From Actinomycetota bacterium (GTDB lineage: Bacteria > Actinomycetota > Actinomycetes > Mycobacteriales > JACQDL01): 64,000 bases of DNA. The DNA lies in NCBI GenBank assembly GCA_016201065.1, contig JACQDL010000041.1, positions 116,880 to 180,879 of the forward strand, read 5' to 3'. The notes beneath the pieces are model-generated. The model did no database searches. It was not told the origin of the DNA and worked only from the letters and a program-made list of their open reading frames with translations. Shown here piece by piece: positions 45,061 to 52,518 of this stretch. Within the stretch, counting starts at the first letter, position 1; each line of letters begins with the position of its first letter. The translations under genes were made by a program, and so were the position numbers.

Positions 45061-45443
45061 CCCTGATCCTGGACGCCGGTGGCCTCAGTGCTCTCGCCGG
45101 GCAGCGGGCGCGGCTGGCCGAGCTGCGGCGCCGCGGTGTGTGGCCGGCCCAGGTGCCCGCAGTGGTCCTCGTGGAGGCATCGACCGGCGATCACCGGCGC
45201 GACTTCCACACCAACCGGCTGCTGCGGGCCTGCCAGATCCGGGACGTCGACGAGACGCAGGCGAGAGAGGCCGCACGGCTGCGCACGGCCACCGGGCGCG
45301 CGGGGACGATCTCGGCCACCGACGCGATCGTGGCCGCCTTCGCCAGCACCTGCTCTGATGCCGCGGTGCTGACCATTGACCCTCGCGACCTCAATGCCCT
45401 GGCCGAGCACGCCACCCGACCGATCACCATCGCGGGCGCGTAG
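45057..45443 (+). CDS. vapC: PIN-domain ribonuclease toxin
   Basis: A 128-residue PIN domain. The first acidic residue is in LILDAGGLSALA, the next in VVLVEASTGD, and ATDAIVAAFAS and TIDPRDL complete the catalytic set. The Asp/Glu pattern is intact, so the nuclease should be active against RNA when freed from VapB. It lies within a block of decayed genes, and may persist by addiction. Confidence 0.88.
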   Translation: MTLILDAGGLSALAGQRARLAELRRRGVWPAQVPAVVLVEASTGDHRRDFHTNRLLRACQIRDVDETQAREAARLRTATGRAGTISATDAIVAAFASTCSDAAVLTIDPRDLNALAEHATRPITIAGA

Positions 45444-45530
45444 CTGCGCGGGGACGATCTCGGGCGGCAGTTGGATGACAGGACCGGCGGCGGGCCACGG
45501 GGGTTCGCCAGCACCGCCGGTCCCGCCGTT

Positions 45531-45950
45531 CTAGGGGCCGCCGGGACGGCTCGCTGCGACATCTTCCGGCGACCGGGCCGAGAGGGATGCGGGCATGATC
45601 CCGGCCTGGACGGCACGCGCCAGGACGACCGGCGGGACGTGCGTGTCGGCGCCCCGGATGTCCAGGCCGGTGATCAACAGATCGCCACGCAGCACGGCAC
45701 GCAAGGCCTCGTCGGGCAGGACCAACCGGGTCAGCAGGATCGCCGCCCGCGGGTTGTCCGGCAGCCCCCGCTCGGTGCGCTGCTCGTCCAGGTAGAGCGC
45801 GATGGTGTCGCCGCCAGCTAGGACGGCGGTCGTGGTGTCATCCAGCAGGCCCCCACCGATCGCGTCGCTGTACGCGCGGGCGCGGTCGGCGATCTCAACC
45901 AACCCAACCGGACGGGCCGGGTCCGCGGGCACCAGCAGGGCGGTGATCAT
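45531..45950 (-). CDS. DUF3846-like protein
   Basis: A 139-residue protein starting MITALLVPADPARPVGLVEIADRARAYSDAIGGGLLD, then TIALYLDEQRTERGLPDNPRAAILL and GDLLITG. This resembles DUF3846 proteins, found mostly on phages and conjugative elements. GGAGGG precedes ATG 45950. No other phage gene is nearby. It may be a stray of a lost mobile element. Family call is by pattern only. Confidence 0.6.
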   Translation of the reverse strand: MITALLVPADPARPVGLVEIADRARAYSDAIGGGLLDDTTTAVLAGGDTIALYLDEQRTERGLPDNPRAAILLTRLVLPDEALRAVLRGDLLITGLDIRGADTHVPPVVLARAVQAGIMPASLSARSPEDVAASRPGGP

Positions 45951-46103
45951 CGCACGTTCCCTCCGTTCCAGATCGGCTCCGGCGTGCGGCCAGCTTCGCG
46001 AAGCCGGTCATCACCTTCAACATCTCATCGTGAGCGTCTGGACACGCGGAGTACTGTCGCGGGAACAAAACAGGACAGCAGCCGGAAACACGTGGAGGCA
46101 GGG

Positions 46104-46931
46104 ATGTCCGCGGTCGGTTCGATCGTCGTCCGCAGGCAGTTGGGGCGAGAGTTGCGCGCCCTTCGGGAGCGTACGCGCCGGACCCGGGACGATGTCGCGG
46201 CGGCCTCGATCGCGTCGGTGGCCAAGATGGCCCGAATCGAGGCGGGGCAGACCCCGGTCCGCCCCGGCGACGTAAGGGAGCTGTGCCGGCTCTACGGCGT
46301 GGACGCGGAGACGACCGACAACCTCGCCGTGATGGCCCAGGCCACCAAGGAGCCGTCCTGGTGGGAGGAGGTCGACGCCAAGGCGCCACGCTGGTTCGGG
46401 CTGTACCTGAACCTGGAGGCCGTCGCGTCCGAACTCCACGTGTTCGAGCCGAGCCTCGTGCATGGGCTCTTCCAGACCGCCGACTACGCTCGTGCGATTG
46501 CGCGACGTGTCATCCCGGACGCATCAGAGACCGCGATCGAGGGCAATGTCGTGCTTCGGTTGGCTCGGCAGCGGAGCGCATTCGACCGTCCCGACCCGCT
46601 GCGGGTCACAGCCGTCCTCGGCGAACCGGCGCTGGCCCTCTCGGTAGGCTCACCGGCGCTGAGGGCCAGCCAGATGGCGGCGTTGCGGGAACGGGCAGCC
46701 TTGGCCCATGTCGAGGTCCGCGTGCTTCCCCTGGCGGCCGGCCCGCACCCGGGCTATCTGGGACAGTTCAGCATCCTGGACTTCGCCAACCCGGACGATC
46801 CGCCCGTCGCCTACGTCGAAACATACGACGCGGCCAGATACCCTGAGGTCCCGGCGCACGTCGCCCGGTATCGGCGACGGTTCGCGGCGGTTCACGAAAT
46901 GTCCGTCCCCTTGGAGGAATGGCTGAGATGA
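46104..46931 (+). CDS. XRE helix-turn-helix regulator with DUF5753 (Scr1 family)
   Basis: A 275-residue regulator. The N-terminal HTH (about 15-75) has RRQLGRELRALRERTRRTRDDVAAASIASVAKMARIEAGQ. The C-terminal DUF5753 domain includes FEPSLVHGLFQTADYARAI, VRVLPLAAGPHPGYLGQFSILDF and ARYRRRFA. It is the usual partner of the DUF397 gene that follows, with an ATGA overlap. Such pairs occur many times in Streptomyces and Micromonospora genomes and may act as antitoxin-like or developmental switches. GGAGG lies 6 bases before ATG 46104. Confidence 0.92.
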   Translation: MSAVGSIVVRRQLGRELRALRERTRRTRDDVAAASIASVAKMARIEAGQTPVRPGDVRELCRLYGVDAETTDNLAVMAQATKEPSWWEEVDAKAPRWFGLYLNLEAVASELHVFEPSLVHGLFQTADYARAIARRVIPDASETAIEGNVVLRLARQRSAFDRPDPLRVTAVLGEPALALSVGSPALRASQMAALRERAALAHVEVRVLPLAAGPHPGYLGQFSILDFANPDDPPVAYVETYDAARYPEVPAHVARYRRRFAAVHEMSVPLEEWLR

Positions 46932-47146
46932 GCGCCGACCGGATCAACCGGGACGACACCCCGTGGATCAAGGCCGCTTCCTCTGGCGAAGGTGACTGCG
47001 TGGAGATGCGCCGGAACGCCGGGGGGATCGAGGTCCGGGACAGCAAGGACCCGGCCAGCCCGGTGCTGCGGTTCACCCCGGCGGAGTTCGCCGCGTGGTT
47101 GGACGGCGCAACCAAGGGCGAGTTCGACCACCTCGCCACCGGCTGA
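46928..47146 (+). CDS. DUF397 protein
   Basis: A 72-residue protein of the DUF397 family: WIKAASSGEGDCVEM, IEVRDSKDPASPVLRFTPAEFAAWLDGA. It is paired with the preceding DUF5753 regulator; start ATG 46928 overlaps its stop (ATGA) and lies 10 bases after GGAGGA. ATG 46919 in frame is too close to that SD. Thought to bind or be controlled by its HTH partner; activity unknown. Confidence 0.92.
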   Translation: MSADRINRDDTPWIKAASSGEGDCVEMRRNAGGIEVRDSKDPASPVLRFTPAEFAAWLDGATKGEFDHLATG

Positions 47147-47397
47147 CCCGCGAGGTCTGGCTACGCCATCCGGGGAGGATCGACGAGTTCGATACCGATG
47201 GCGACGACGCCGAGGGCCTCGCGCTCGGGGGGATAGACAAGGCGTCCAACGGGTCGAGCACGAAGATCGCGTCGTGGCGGGCGAACGGTCAGGTTCTGTC
47301 CCGGCGCAACCGACGGTTGCCCGGACGGCGCCCAGGAGAGGCCGAGCGAGATCCTTGGGCGACGCCGGCACGTGGCCAGTGGTGACATGCTGCACGG

Positions 47398-47823
47398 ATG
47401 GTGGGCGACCTACGTGTGAATGACCACCTGGTGATCCCCTCGGTCGAGCTGGGCTGGCGCTTCTCGCGGTCGAGCGGGCCGGGTGGCCAAGGGGTCAACA
47501 CGACCGACAGCCGGGTTGAGCTGTCCTGGGATCTGGGTGCCTCCACGGTGCTACCGCCAGTACTCAAGGAACGCGCGCTGGGACGGCTGGCCAGTCGGCT
47601 GACCGGTGGGGTGCTCACCGTGACAGCGTCCGAGACCCGGTCCCAGCTCCAGAACCGGGAGGCCGCCGCGGCTCGCCTGGTCGCCTTCGTCGTGCGGGCC
47701 ATCGCGCCACCACCACGGCAACGCCGCCCGACCCGACCCTCGAAGGGGTCGGTGGAGCGCCGGATCGCGGAGAAGAAACACCGCAGCCAGATCAAGCGCG
47801 GCCGTCGCGGCGACCCCGACTAG
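47398..47823 (+). CDS. arfB: Alternative ribosome-rescue factor ArfB (peptidyl-tRNA hydrolase)
   Basis: Rescues stalled ribosomes by hydrolysing peptidyl-tRNA. The GGQ loop is present in RSSGPGGQGVNTTDSRVELSWDL, and the basic C-terminal tail (RRIAEKKHRSQIKRGRR) that enters the mRNA channel is intact. The 141-residue length is typical. It is a core-type gene inside the accessory block. The upstream 250 bp hold no convincing gene. Confidence 0.93.
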   Translation: MVGDLRVNDHLVIPSVELGWRFSRSSGPGGQGVNTTDSRVELSWDLGASTVLPPVLKERALGRLASRLTGGVLTVTASETRSQLQNREAAAARLVAFVVRAIAPPPRQRRPTRPSKGSVERRIAEKKHRSQIKRGRRGDPD

Positions 47824-47852
47824 CGGGGGTCTGGGGGGATTGGCGAGGTGAC

Positions 47853-48745
47853 GTGGAACGTCGTGATGTCCTGCGCTATGGCCCGTTCCGCCAGATGGAC
47901 AACCAGTACGGTGGCGGCCGCACTCACGCGGCGGTCGTCCGCTACCTGCATGACGAGGTCGCGCCCATGTTGCGGGACGGCCGCTTCGACGATCGGACTG
48001 GTCGCGCGCTCCTGAGCGCCGCCGCCGAGACGACACAACTCGCCGGATGGATGGCGTACGACACCGGCAAACACGCCACGGCGCAGCGGTACCTGATCGA
48101 CGCCCTCGACCTGGCTCGGGCCGCCGACGACCAGCCGCTCGGCGCCGAGATTCTCGCTGCCATGAGCCACCAGGCCACACACCTCGATGACGCCGCGACC
48201 GCTGTCGACCTTGCTCGTGCTGCTGGCCGTACGGCGCGGCGTGCCGGCGTGCGGGTGCTGGTCGCCGAGGCGGCGGTCATGGAGGCGCATGCACACGCCC
48301 GAAGCGGCAACGGACGGTTCTGCGCCACATCGCTGTCTCGCGCTGAACAGGCGCTCGACCGGGCCGACCGCAGCCGTGACCCACAGTGGCTCTCCTACTT
48401 CGACACCGCGTACATGCCGGCCAAGTTCGGTCACTGCTTCCACGAGCTGGGCCAGAGTAGGCAGGCAGAACGCTTCGCGATACGGTCGTTGCGGATGAAC
48501 GACCGCTACGTCCGGGGCCGGGCGTTCAACCTGCTCCTGCTCGCCAGCGTGTACGCCCAGCGGGACGACTGTGAGCGCGCCTGTCTGGTGGGCGGGCAAG
48601 CACTCACGCTGATGGAGCAGCTCCGGTCGGCCCGGGCGGTGGAGTACCTTCGCGCATTGCAGCAGCGGCTCGCCCGGCACGCCAAGACCCCGGTGGTACG
48701 GCGCCTCAACGCTCGTGTGGCGGCCACGATCGAACGCAGCGCCTT
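47853..48745 (+). pseudogene. TPR part of an XRE-TPR regulator, N-terminus missing, stop lost
   Basis: From GTG 47853 the frame reads DVLRYGPFRQMDNQYGGGRTHAAVVRYL and then ALLSAAAETTQLAGWMAYDTGKHATAQRYLIDALDLA. These are TPR-like repeats known from actinobacterial HTH-TPR regulators. The expected HTH and linker (about 130 residues) before it are absent. The family-like end is near VVRRLNARVAATIERSA at about 48745, but the frame continues without a stop to 49793, antisense to the Nudix gene. I take this as a truncated gene with a lost stop codon; an expressed sensor without a DNA-binding part is possible. Confidence 0.65.
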
Positions 48746-49313
48746 AGGCGTTCAGTTCGCCACATCGCCGTTGGCTGAGCACACTCAGCACGCCGACGAC
48801 GGAGGCCGCACCGACAATCTCGCCTCGGGCGATGTACGCCAGCACCTCATCAAGCGGAATCCAGCCGACCCGCTCGGCCTCGTTCACATCGCCGGAACCA
48901 CCCACGTGCACGGCGTCCCGGGCGAGGAACAGCAGGTTCTCCGCGTCGGCGGTCCCGACCATCGGCTGGAACGACAGCAGCGGCTCGATGCTGCCCGGCC
49001 GCCAACCGGTCTCCTCCTCCACCTCACGCGCCGCCGCGACCGCGGGGTCCTCCGACTCATCGACGTAGCCGCCCGGCAACTCCCACACCCAGCGATCGAT
49101 GACGAACCGGTGCCGCCACATCATCAGCACCCGGTCGGCCTCATCCAGCACGACCACGACCACGGCCCTCGGCAGCCGCAGCACATACTGCTCAAACCGC
49201 ACCCCGTCGGGAAGCTCCACCTCGGCGATGCTCCACCGCGCCCGGCGCGTGTCGTCCACCACCCGCTCACCGTGGATCGTCCACCGCGTCAACCCGACCG
49301 GTCGCTCAGTCAC
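48744..49313 (-). CDS. Nudix hydrolase
   Basis: ADP-sugar-pyrophosphatase-like Nudix enzyme of 189 residues. The Nudix box is complete: GGYVDESEDPAVAAAREVEEETGW (G-x5-E-x7-REVEEETG). An N-terminal beta region starts TRWTIHGERVVDDTRRARW as in NudF relatives. TACGGT 6 bases before GTG 49313 supports the start. It ends exactly where the TPR remnant on the other strand should end. Confidence 0.92.
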   Translation of the reverse strand: MTERPVGLTRWTIHGERVVDDTRRARWSIAEVELPDGVRFEQYVLRLPRAVVVVVLDEADRVLMMWRHRFVIDRWVWELPGGYVDESEDPAVAAAREVEEETGWRPGSIEPLLSFQPMVGTADAENLLFLARDAVHVGGSGDVNEAERVGWIPLDEVLAYIARGEIVGAASVVGVLSVLSQRRCGELNA

Positions 49314-49319
49314 GCCCCG

Positions 49320-49325
49320 ACCGTA
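49320..49325 (-). promoter_or_regulatory. -10 box of the Nudix gene
   Basis: TACGGT on the minus strand, 6 bases before GTG 49313; no SD. Confidence 0.5.
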
Positions 49326-49335
49326 CCGGCCCCCG

Positions 49336-49737
49336 TCACCCCGCCGACCGAGGAGACTCCCCCGGCTCACCCTCGCCCGGCCACCGCTGGCAACCCGAAT
49401 CGGTGCACCACGCCAACCCCAGGTAACCCGGCGGGACACCCAACCCCGCCCCGATCCGCGCCAACAGCGCATAGCTCCGCACCTGCCGGCCATGCACGAT
49501 CCCGCACACCTCCGGCTGCGACTGCCCGGTCAACACCCCGATCTCCCGCTGGCTGTACCCACGCGCCTGCAGCAACCGGTCTCCCCGGTCATCGAGCAGC
49601 ACGGTGTGGACCGGCACCGGGGCGAGCGGGGTCGGCGCCCAGCACCCGCCCCGGTGGCCGGCGGCACGCGAGGGATTCCCCTCACACCACACCAACCGTT
49701 CCGGAGACCGCGCACCGCACCCATAGCAACCGGACAT
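49336..49737 (-). CDS. Small HTH protein with cysteine motifs at both ends
   Basis: A 133-residue protein. The N-terminus has CYGCGARSPERLVWCEGNPS, a possible zinc site. The centre is an XRE-type HTH, GYSQREIGVLTGQSQPEVCGIVHG, followed by RQVRSYALLARIGAGLGVPPGYLGLAW, and WCTDSGCQRW lies near the end. The HTH and the phrase up to GLAW match the DNA-binding part of HTH-TPR regulators, whose TPR part is missing here. It is divergent from a full XRE-TPR regulator 95 bp away, which it may control. No SD is evident before ATG 49737. Confidence 0.7.
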   Translation of the reverse strand: MSGCYGCGARSPERLVWCEGNPSRAAGHRGGCWAPTPLAPVPVHTVLLDDRGDRLLQARGYSQREIGVLTGQSQPEVCGIVHGRQVRSYALLARIGAGLGVPPGYLGLAWCTDSGCQRWPGEGEPGESPRSAG

Positions 49738-49832
49738 GTCGCCGTGACATGACGTGCTCGACCGGTCACCGCGTGAGCATCTACCCTCGCTGACGAGCCG
49801 TGACGACCCATCTCTGAACGGAACCGATCCGC

Positions 49833-51227
49833 ATGCCGCATCGCGCCAGCGACCCGATCCAGATCCCGAAGGAGTTCTGGGATCGCGACACCGTGACCAC
49901 CGCGCTACGCTCCCGCGACATCGGCACCCTGTTCCGGCTGGTCCGCCGGCACGCCGGAGCCAGCCAAGCCCAGCTCGGCATCGCCGCCGGACTGGACCAG
50001 GGCTACATCAGCCGGATCATCAACGGCCGCAAAGTCACCACCATCGACCTCCTCGAACGCATCGCCGACGGCCTCCACCTGCCAGACACCGCACGCACGA
50101 CGATGGGCCTGGCCCCCAGCCAGCAACCGCCAGCCACCACCGACACCCGGCGCACAAACTCCGCGCCGGAAGATCGGGCACGGCAACACACCATGGGGCA
50201 CCGGGACATCACGCCACGAGGTTCGGTAGCTACCGTAAGCAGCGTGCCAGACCTCCACCAGGTCGAGCTGCTGCGCCAAGGGCTCAACGACGCGCTAGGT
50301 GAAGGCACGATGGCCGAGGCCAGCCTCGACGACTGGGAACGGACGGTGGTCAGCTACGGCCGGGCCACGCGCGACCGGCCGGCCGGTGCGCTCGTACGCG
50401 GTCTGAGCGCCGACCTGGCTGAGCTGCAGCGGGTTCTACGCTGGCACCGCTCAGCGTCTACCCTGCGACGGCTGACCCGTGTCGTTGCCCATTTGTCCGG
50501 GCTCATGTGCCTGACACTGTGCAAGCTCGACAACCGTGCGGCCTTCCACGGGTGGGCACGTACCGCTCGCCTGGCGGCCGCTGAGGCAGGCGACCCAGCA
50601 ACCTTCTCCTGGATATTGGCACAGGAAGCGTACGGCCACTACTACAGCACCGACCTCATTACGGCAGTCAATGTAGCGGGTCGCGCGCAAGACGTCGCAC
50701 GTGGGAGACCGCGTGTCGGCTCCGCTCTTGCCGCCGCGCTCGAAGCGCGGGCACATGCGGCAATGGGTCGCCATCGGGAGACGCGGGAATGCCTTGCGCG
50801 AGCCGAGGAAATCCTGGTACGTCTCGACGGGGACGCGCTCATTCCCTCCGCGTTCGGCTACAACGAAGCGCAGCTCCGTTTCCACGAAGGTAATGCATAC
50901 ACCCATCTGCATGACACGACGTCGGCGTTGCGAGCGCAAGATCGGGCGTTGGAGCTGTGCGCGCCCGGCGACTATACGGATTGGGCCATGACGCGGCTTG
51001 ACCGGGCGAGTTGTCTCAGAGATCGCGGCGACATATCAGACGCGTTGAGCTACGCGACCGAGACACTCACGAGCCTGAGCGAACCACAACGGCAAGGTCT
51101 TATCGTGCTCCGTGGCAACGAACTGCTGAACGGACTACCCAAGGAACAGCAAGCACGTCCGGCGGCGCACGACCTCCGCGAGCTGCTGACGCTAGCGACC
51201 GGGAAGAACGGGGTGGCAGGCTCGTGA
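49833..51227 (+). CDS. XRE-family regulator with C-terminal TPR-like domain
   Basis: A 464-residue regulator. The HTH spans about 28-85 (RRHAGASQAQLGIAAGLDQGYISRIINGRKVTTIDLLERIADGL). A disordered linker lies at 90-140, and then come helical TPR-like repeats (AELQRVLRWHRSASTLRRL, FSWILAQEAYGHYYSTD, AHAAMGRHRETRECLARAEEIL, AQDRALELCAPGDYTDWAMTRLDRASCLRDRGD). Codon bias toward G/C is weaker after about 50600 than in core genes, which suggests transfer. The stop overlaps the GNAT gene start by GTGA. Confidence 0.88.
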   Translation: MPHRASDPIQIPKEFWDRDTVTTALRSRDIGTLFRLVRRHAGASQAQLGIAAGLDQGYISRIINGRKVTTIDLLERIADGLHLPDTARTTMGLAPSQQPPATTDTRRTNSAPEDRARQHTMGHRDITPRGSVATVSSVPDLHQVELLRQGLNDALGEGTMAEASLDDWERTVVSYGRATRDRPAGALVRGLSADLAELQRVLRWHRSASTLRRLTRVVAHLSGLMCLTLCKLDNRAAFHGWARTARLAAAEAGDPATFSWILAQEAYGHYYSTDLITAVNVAGRAQDVARGRPRVGSALAAALEARAHAAMGRHRETRECLARAEEILVRLDGDALIPSAFGYNEAQLRFHEGNAYTHLHDTTSALRAQDRALELCAPGDYTDWAMTRLDRASCLRDRGDISDALSYATETLTSLSEPQRQGLIVLRGNELLNGLPKEQQARPAAHDLRELLTLATGKNGVAGS

Positions 51228-51712
51228 CTGTCGTGACTCCCGCCGAGCCGGTCCATATCAAGGCGCTCGCGACCCTGGCTGAGGAGATGGATCGCTTCTA
51301 TGGCGCGACCGAACTGGAGCCGCTTGAGTGCCGCGAGCGTCAAGTCAGCGAAACAATCTTCAGTAACCCGCCAGCGGCGCATGCACTCCTGGCATGGGAC
51401 GGTGAACAACTCGTCGGATTCGCGACGTATTCGTTCCTCTGGCCCGCGGTTGGGCTCACCCGGTCGCTGTACCTCAAAGAGCTGTACGTGAGCAACAGGG
51501 CTCGGCGGACGGGTGTTGGCAGGCTGCTCATGCACAGGCTGTTTGAGCTCGCCGTGAAGCACGACTGTAGTCGGGTGGAGTGGACGACCGATCAGGACAA
51601 CGTCGAAGCGCGGCGCTTCTACGAGCTTCTTGGTGCGCCGCTGAACACCTCCAAGCTGTTCTACCGGCTGGAAGGTGACGGGTTGCGCCGAGCAGCACAA
51701 TCGAAGGTATAG
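51224..51712 (+). CDS. GNAT family N-acetyltransferase
   Basis: A 162-residue acetyltransferase. The acetyl-CoA loop is ELYVSNRARRTGVGRLLMHRLFELA, then VEWTTDQDNVEARRFYELLGA, the usual C-terminal GNAT pattern. GTG 51224 overlaps the XRE-TPR stop (GTGA), so both are one transcription unit. Substrate unknown; small-molecule or aminoglycoside-type acceptors are possible. Base usage is less GC-biased than that of core genes. Confidence 0.92.
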   Translation: MTVVTPAEPVHIKALATLAEEMDRFYGATELEPLECRERQVSETIFSNPPAAHALLAWDGEQLVGFATYSFLWPAVGLTRSLYLKELYVSNRARRTGVGRLLMHRLFELAVKHDCSRVEWTTDQDNVEARRFYELLGAPLNTSKLFYRLEGDGLRRAAQSKV

Positions 51713-51718
51713 CTGCAC

Positions 51719-51917
51719 ATGCCTCGATTCGACGTACATCACCGCGCGGAGGAATCTCCACTTGGTGCTGACCGACACCAGCCAGCGGATCGCGCCGTAC
51801 GCCCACGATCTCCTCGGGCTGTCGGACGATGCCGACACCGGACCGCCGTTCCGGAATGTCCTCGACCCACCACCCAACCCCCCGATCCACAGAACTCCTC
51901 GGCGAACCTCCCGGTGA
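51719..51917 (+). pseudogene. Small frameshifted gene of unknown family
   Basis: ATG 51719 opens MPRFDV; after one missing base near 51737 the coding-like frame becomes YITARRNLHLVLTDTSQRIAPYAHDLLGLSDDADTG and ends at 51917. Codon third positions in this second frame are strongly G/C, as for real genes. I do not recognise the family. The spacer to 52034 contains an ATG at 51943 behind GAGGAGGAG but no convincing product. Confidence 0.45.
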
Positions 51918-52034
51918 GTGACCTTCCCAGCGAGGAGGAGCCCATGCATCAGCTCATCGCCAGCCCGTTCCTTGGCCAGCACCTCGCTCGGGGCCGCCCT
52001 GCCGCACCGACCCACAGGGAGTCACACCGTGTCG

Positions 52035-52449
52035 ATGCCGCGCATCGTGTGGGACCAGCTGCCCACAGCCATCCGCGCTGCCGTCGCCGAGCACACCGGT
52101 CCCATCCACGCCGCCACCACCGCCGCATCCAGAGGAAGCCCACCTCATCGACTGGGCCTGGCCCACCCGGGGCCCGGCCTGGGTCGACCCCGCCGTCTGG
52201 GTCATCCGGCTCATCGACGCCGGTCACACCCCCGCCCAGGCCGAGGACTGGGCGGCCCGCCTGCCCGGCTGGCGGGCCGCGCCATCCGCGGCGGTCACCG
52301 CCTTCGCCCACGCCAACGCGGCACTGTGGCGCGAGCTCGCCGACCAGGACCCGGCAGCCGCATGGAAGAAACAGCTGGCCGCGAGTGCCCACCACTGGTC
52401 GAACCACCGGGCCAGGGAAGCGAGCGCCCTCTCGACGACTCGGTCCTGA
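52035..52449 (+). pseudogene. Aminoglycoside phosphotransferase-like gene with a large internal deletion
   Basis: ATG 52035 starts PRIVWDQLPTAIRAAVAEHTGPI, the typical N-terminus of actinobacterial APH-like kinases. Near 52127-52140 the frame shifts to one that reads HLIDWAWPTRGPAWVDPAVWVIRLI. This is the C-terminal region after the metal-binding motif of the same family (DWAWPTRGAAW type), ending at 52449. The central part, including the catalytic HxD-x4-N loop and nucleotide site, is missing (about 130 residues by comparison with family size). It cannot be active. Confidence 0.72.
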
Positions 52450-52518
52450 CCCCCGGCCGGGAAGCCGGTGTTCCGGCCGCCATGCCGGGGGATCCTAGGT
52501 CGGACGTCGGCAGACCGG

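Noticed and set aside
47161..47388. 75-residue minus-strand frame between the DUF397 gene and arfB
   Set aside because: The end (GVVAIGIELVDPPRMA) looks slightly protein-like, but there is no start signal or recognisable domain and the rest is Arg/Pro-rich.
48746..49793. Extension of the TPR frame beyond about 48745
   Set aside because: It is antisense to a complete Nudix gene, and the translation loses all TPR character and becomes Pro/His/Arg-rich.
43000..52500. Prophage or integrative element
   Set aside because: No integrase, capsid, replication or conjugation genes and no att-like repeats were found. The block is called accessory only.
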